This document shows positions 60,102 to 64,000 of a stretch of 64,000 nt of DNA, in pieces. How positions within the stretch are numbered: position 1 is the stretch's first letter; each line of letters starts with the position of its first letter. Position numbers and translations under genes: made by a program. Origin of the DNA: Flavobacterium sp. (GTDB lineage: Bacteria; Bacteroidota; Bacteroidia; Flavobacteriales; Flavobacteriaceae); NCBI GenBank assembly GCA_012837155.1, contig CP051546.1, forward strand, positions 2,168,140 through 2,232,139, written 5' to 3'. The notes below the pieces were generated by a model. It was given only the letters and a program-made list of their open reading frames with translations. It did not search any database and was not told the origin of the DNA.

Positions 60102-61923
60102 CTAATCATTCATCGAGATTAAAAACTCTTCGTTATTTTTTGTTTTCTTGAAGCGATCGTTAATAAAATCCATTGCCTCTACTGGGTTCATATCCGAAAG
60201 ATATTTTCGCATAATCCACATTCTTTGCAATGTTTTTGGATCCAATAGCAAATCGTCACGACGCGTACTTGAAGAAGTTAAATCGATAGCTGGGAAAATT
60301 CGTTTGTTTGCAATTTTACGATCCAATTGCAATTCCATATTTCCAGTTCCTTTAAATTCTTCAAAATAACTTCATCCATTTTCGAACCAGTTTCTGTTAA
60401 TGCAGTGGCAATAATACTTAATGAACCTCCATTTTCAACATTTCGAGCGGCTCCAAAAAATCGCTTGGTTTTTGTAATGCATTCGCATCAACACCACCAC
60501 TCAACACTTTACCAGATGCGGGTTGCACCGTGTTATAAGCTCTTGCCAAACGGGTAATCGAGTCTAATAAAATGACCACATCGTGACCACATTCGACTAA
60601 ACGTTTTGCTTTTTCAAGAACGATATTCGCAATCTTTACGTGTTCCTGCGGCTCTCTATCAAAAGTCGAAGCAATTACTTCTCCACGAACGCTACGTTGC
60701 ATATCTGTAACCTCTTCTGGACGTTCATCGATTAATAGAACAATCAAATAAACCTCAGGATGATTGGCTGCTATGGCATTTGCAATATCTTTTAGCAACA
60801 TTGTTTTACCCGTTTTTGGCTGTGCCACAATCATTCCACGTTGTCCTTTTCCTATTGGAGAAAACAAATCGATAATTCGGGTAGAAATAGTACTTTGTCT
60901 TTCGGCTAATTTGAATTTTTCGGATGGAAAAACAGGTGTCAAATGTTCGAATGAAACTCTATCTCGAACCACTTGTGGATCGTGTCCGTTGATTTTTAAA
61001 ACACGAACTAAAGGGAAAAATTTCTCGCCTTCTTTTGGAGGTCGAACCACCCCTTTTACGGTATCTCCAGTTTTAAGTCCAAACAATCTAATTTGTGAAG
61101 TCGATAAATAAATATCATCTGGCGAAGCCAAATAATTATAATCCGATGAACGAAGAAAACCATAGCCATCTGGCATCATTTCGAGAACACCTTCGCTTTC
61201 TATAATTCCGTCAAATTCAAAATCAGAATCCCTAAAATTGTTCTTCTTGTTTTTGAAATTTGGATTCACATTTCCGTTTCCATTTCCATTTCCATTTTGG
61301 TTTCCTTCGTCAGTTCGCTTTCGCTCGTGTGGATTTTGATTAGGATTTTGCTTGTGAAGTTGGTTTACATCATCTGTTCGCTTTCGCTCGTTCGGATTTA
61401 GTTTTTTGGCAGGAACGTTAACTTCTAGAATTTCGGCAGTGTTCGAATTCTCAGAAGTTTCAGTAACAAGTACAGGTTCATTACCAATAACTTCTCCTTT
61501 TGATTTTGCTTCTTCTTTTTTCTTTTGCAAGGCAATCTTCTTTTCGTAAGCCGATTTATTAAATTTAATAACCTTCTCTACTTTTTGTTCAGGAACTGGG
61601 TTTACTGAAACCTCATTTTTTATTTCTGAAGCATAGGACTCGACTGAAATTTCCTCCTCGGCAAAGAGAGAATTATTCGAATTATTTTGAACGGTATTTT
61701 TTTTAGAAGCTATTATTCGGGCTCTTTTAGGTTTATCCTCCTCGACTTTATCCTCAATCTTCTTCTCTTCTGAAGTAGCATGCGCACTTGCCGATTGAAG
61801 TTCTAAAATTTGATGGATTAGTGCCTCTTTTTTTACACCGTTAAATTTTATTGTTTTAGCCGCTTTAGCTATTTCTTGAAGCTCAGAAAGCTTCATTTCT
61901 TTTAATGCAGAAATGTCAAACAT
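60102..61923 (-). CDS. rho: Transcription termination factor Rho (two frameshifts)
   Basis: 607 residues after repair. N-terminal SAP-like domain ([22 protein letters not shown]), then a long charged, repetitive linker (residues ~50-235). The linker carries two ERKRTD-type repeats and an Asn/Gly tract (NGNGNGNGN), as usual for Bacteroidota Rho. RNA-binding domain ([30 protein letters not shown]) precedes the ATPase motifs: [34 protein letters not shown] and the Q/R loops. Breaks lie near 60468 ([19 protein letters not shown]) and near 60366 ([14 protein letters not shown]). Essential in many species, so sequence error is likely. Confidence 0.96.
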
Positions 61924-62103
61924 AAATGTTCTATGGGTTTAAGTAATGTGGGAATACTATAAAATGTGTAGTGAAATTTTTGATTTTGAATTGACCGAAG
62001 AATGAAGTACTTACGGATTTGTCATGCAATATTACGAATTAATTTTAACCTACAATAGTATTTATTAAAAAGAAAATATATTTTTGTAAAAGAAATAGAG
62101 ACC

Positions 62104-62516
62104 ATGTTACAAAGAATTCAAACCATATATTTACTTCTTGCCTTTGTGGCAACTGGAATTTTACCGTTCCTTTTACCGTTATGGACAATGACCGACGGCG
62201 CAGATTATCTATTTATGCAAAATCAAATCTATGTTGTCGCTTTTGGTTTAAGCACAACACTTTCTTTGCTAAGCATTATTTCCTATAAAAAAAGACAAAA
62301 TCAATTTGTTATTGGCAGATTGAATATCTTATTAAATTTAATTTATTAGGCTTATTTGTATATCGTTCGCTAAATTTATCTGGAGAAACACTAGCTGTTT
62401 CTGAGAAAGGTATTGGGATGTTTCTACCTATTGTTGCTATCGTGTTATTAGTCTTAGCTAATAAGGCCATCAAAAAGGACGAAGATCTTGTAAAATCTGT
62501 GGATAGATTGAGATAA
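62104..62516 (+). CDS. DUF4293 family membrane protein (frameshifted)
   Basis: 137 residues after restoring one T near 62345. Start MLQRIQTIYLLLAFVATGILPFLLPLW is the family signature. Four membrane helices in all (including VVAFGLSTTLSLLSIISY and, after repair, LLNLILLGLFVYRSLNLSG and GMFLPIVAIVLLVLANKAIKKDE). Conserved in Flavobacteriia, usually divergent from rho as here. A possible -7 box TATTTTTG is at 62079-62086. Confidence 0.85.
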
Positions 62517-62546
62517 TCCTATAAACTTAGTTTATTAGTGCGAAGG

Positions 62547-62576
62547 AAACCCGAATGTAAAAGTTCGGGTTTTTTG
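62547..62576 (+). terminator. Terminator of the DUF4293 gene
   Basis: Arms aaacccgaa/ttcgggttt with an 8-nt loop and following T residues. Confidence 0.85.
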
Positions 62577-62683
62577 TTCCTTGCCCCGACCCTCTCTAAA
62601 GAAGAGGAGGCCGAAACTGGAAAACTAGAAACTCAAAATCTTAATAGATTAGCCCTAACAAACTCCAACCTGAAATCTGTAAA

Positions 62684-62811
62684 TAAGTGATAGCTATGGT
62701 ATAATCTCATATTTTAAAATCTGACAACATGATATAAGTCTTTGATTATAAATAGCTTTTATCGCTATTCATTCGTTTGACTTTATGACATTAAAACTTT
62801 CGACTTACTTA
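62684..62811. repeat. Dispersed intergenic repeat, copy B (inverted relative to copy A)
   Basis: Begins aataagtgatagctatgg and ends ctttcgacttactt. It contains ctttgattataaatagcttt, the complement of the copy A core. It is placed directly after the stop side of the metallophosphoesterase gene. Confidence 0.75.
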
Positions 62812-62813
62812 AA

Positions 62814-63308
62814 TTACTTCTTTCCAATTTCTATAATTTCCAAATCTTTTATTTTATCGCCTTCAATCACAAAACGCAGCATCGTCCGCATTTGATGAAA
62901 ACCACTTTTTCCTGCGGCTCCAGGATTCATGTGCAATAAATCATGCTTCTTGTCGAACATCACTTTTAGAATATGCGAATGCCCGCAAATAAACAACTTT
63001 GGAGGATTAGTTGCCATTTCGACTTTGATATTTGGATTGTATTTTCCTGGATAACCGCCAATGTGCGTCATCCAAACATCGACTCCTTCACACATGAATC
63101 GGTTGTGCAACGGAAATTCCATTCGGGCCTTATCGTCGTCAATATTTCCATAAACTCCGCGCAAAGTCTTGATTTTTTTTATAGCATCCGTCACAATTAA
63201 ATCTCCTATATCGCCTGCGTGCCAGACTTCATCCGCTTGATTTACATATTTCAAAATCGTGTCATCAATATGGCTGTGCGTATCGGAAAGTAGGAGGATT
63301 TTCTTCAT
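62814..63308 (-). CDS. YfcE/MJ0936-type metallophosphoesterase
   Basis: Intact 164 residues. Calcineurin-like motifs in order: LLLSDTHSHIDD (D-x-H), VWHAGDIGD (GDxxD), GVYGNIDD (GNxD) and a histidine pair GHSHI near residue 117, with LLHMNPGAAG after it. A cytosolic phosphodiesterase of unknown physiological substrate. Confidence 0.92.
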   Translation of the reverse strand: MKKILLLSDTHSHIDDTILKYVNQADEVWHAGDIGDLIVTDAIKKIKTLRGVYGNIDDDKARMEFPLHNRFMCEGVDVWMTHIGGYPGKYNPNIKVEMATNPPKLFICGHSHILKVMFDKKHDLLHMNPGAAGKSGFHQMRTMLRFVIEGDKIKDLEIIEIGKK

Positions 63309-63483
63309 TTTGTCATTGCGAGGAACGAAGCAATCGAATCCTCATTTTTTTAAGAAACCGCAAAGTTATTATTTAAGATGGAAGATTAACGATTTTTGAT
63401 TTCAGATTTAAGAAAACTTTGCCCATTTGCTCCTACTCAGCAAAAAAATTAATAAGTATCTTTGCAACTTCAAAAGAAATCAC

Positions 63484-64000
63484 TTGAGGTATTTTATAAA
63501 ACTGGCTTACAAAGGAACCAATTATCACGGATGGCAATGCCAGCCCAATGCGCCTTCCGTTCAGGAAACACTAAACAAGGCGTTTTCGGTTATCTTAAAC
63601 ACCAAGATTAATCTCATGGGAGCTGGTCGAACTGATACTGGTGTTCACGCCAAGGAAATGTTTGCCCATTTTGATTTCGAAACACCTCTTAATACTCAAA
63701 ATATCGTTCAAAAACTCAATTCTTATTTACCCAAAGATATTGTAATCTATGCTATTTTTTCTGTTCATGACGAAGCGCACGCTCGTTTTGATGCAACAAA
63801 ACGAACGTATGAATATCATATTAATACACACAAAGATGCTTTCTTACAAGACGAAAGTTGGTATTTTCATCAAGAATTAGACATCGATTTGATGAATGAA
63901 GCAGCTAAATTATTATTTAATCACGTTGATTTTCAATCTTTCTCGAAAGTAAATACCGATGTAAATACATTTAATTGCACTATTTTTGAAGCGCATTGGA
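63484..64000 (+). CDS. truA: tRNA pseudouridine synthase A, 3' end beyond window
   Basis: N-terminal 172 residues of TruA, which makes pseudouridine at positions 38-40 of tRNA anticodon arms. Visible: YFIKLAYKGTNYHGWQCQPNAPSVQETLN and MGAGRTDTGVHAKEMFAHFD with the catalytic Asp, then HARFDATKRTYEYHI. The best start is TTG at 63484 (LRYFIKLAY); most relatives start at this point with ATG. A -7-like TATCTTTG lies at 63457-63464. The frame is open at the window edge. Confidence 0.95.
   Translation, partial: MRYFIKLAYKGTNYHGWQCQPNAPSVQETLNKAFSVILNTKINLMGAGRTDTGVHAKEMFAHFDFETPLNTQNIVQKLNSYLPKDIVIYAIFSVHDEAHARFDATKRTYEYHINTHKDAFLQDESWYFHQELDIDLMNEAAKLLFNHVDFQSFSKVNTDVNTFNCTIFEAHW

Overview
The window is a low-GC chromosomal segment from a member of the Bacteroidota, most likely Flavobacterium or a close relative. 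Evidence: core genes and gene order typical of that class (bamD, Bacteroidota-type RNA polymerase omega, coaBC, porD/DUF4835, recN, fabV; rpsF-rpsR-rplI), a ~600-residue ribosomal protein S1, a Rho with a long basic N-terminal extension, and several promoters that fit the Bacteroidota consensus TTG-N19-TAnnTTTG.

Layout. 1-3.7 kb: HD phosphohydrolase, folE, an ECF sigma factor and two small membrane proteins. 3.8-5.1 kb: an ISAs1-family insertion sequence with a 9-bp target duplication. 5.1-5.9 kb: a PIN/antitoxin pair. 6.38 kb: tRNA-Arg(ACG) with its own promoter and terminator. 6.6-28.1 kb: an accessory island. It starts with a large serine recombinase and ends with the C-terminal remnant of a second one plus an ISAon1-family IS. 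28.3-32.0 kb: an XRE regulator, a RelE/ParE-type toxin-antitoxin pair, and a truncated Rhs gene with a type-44 toxin tip and a small putative membrane immunity protein. 32.0-64 kb: ordinary chromosomal genes (recG, pheT, rpsA, fabV, recN, porD, coaBC, rpoZ, bamD, dapA, ligA, ribosomal protein operon, a LytTR regulator, priA, yihY, nadC, rho, truA).

The island is the interesting part. It holds (i) a Pycsar-type antiphage operon (PycTM effector, PycC nucleotide cyclase) that continues into an E2-like/SEC-C protein and a DUF2188 protein; (ii) a divergent sigma-like factor plus ImmA/IrrE metallopeptidase pair, separated from the Pycsar operon by a 38-bp near-perfect dyad; (iii) a 1439-residue Mrr-like-nuclease/STAND ATPase resembling Avs immune sensors; and (iv) a three-gene unit of a caspase-like protease, a GHKL/Hsp90-type ATPase and an AlbA_2-HEPN protein. 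The first is an extended version of a known system; the last looks like an uncharacterised defence operon.

Quality warning. More than forty single-base indels, mostly in A/T or C homopolymers, break open reading frames throughout, including essential genes (pheT, ligA, rho, coaBC). This pattern fits uncorrected sequencing error much better than mass pseudogenisation. Coordinates below therefore give the repaired gene span, with frameshifts noted. No CRISPR array, rRNA or replication origin was seen.
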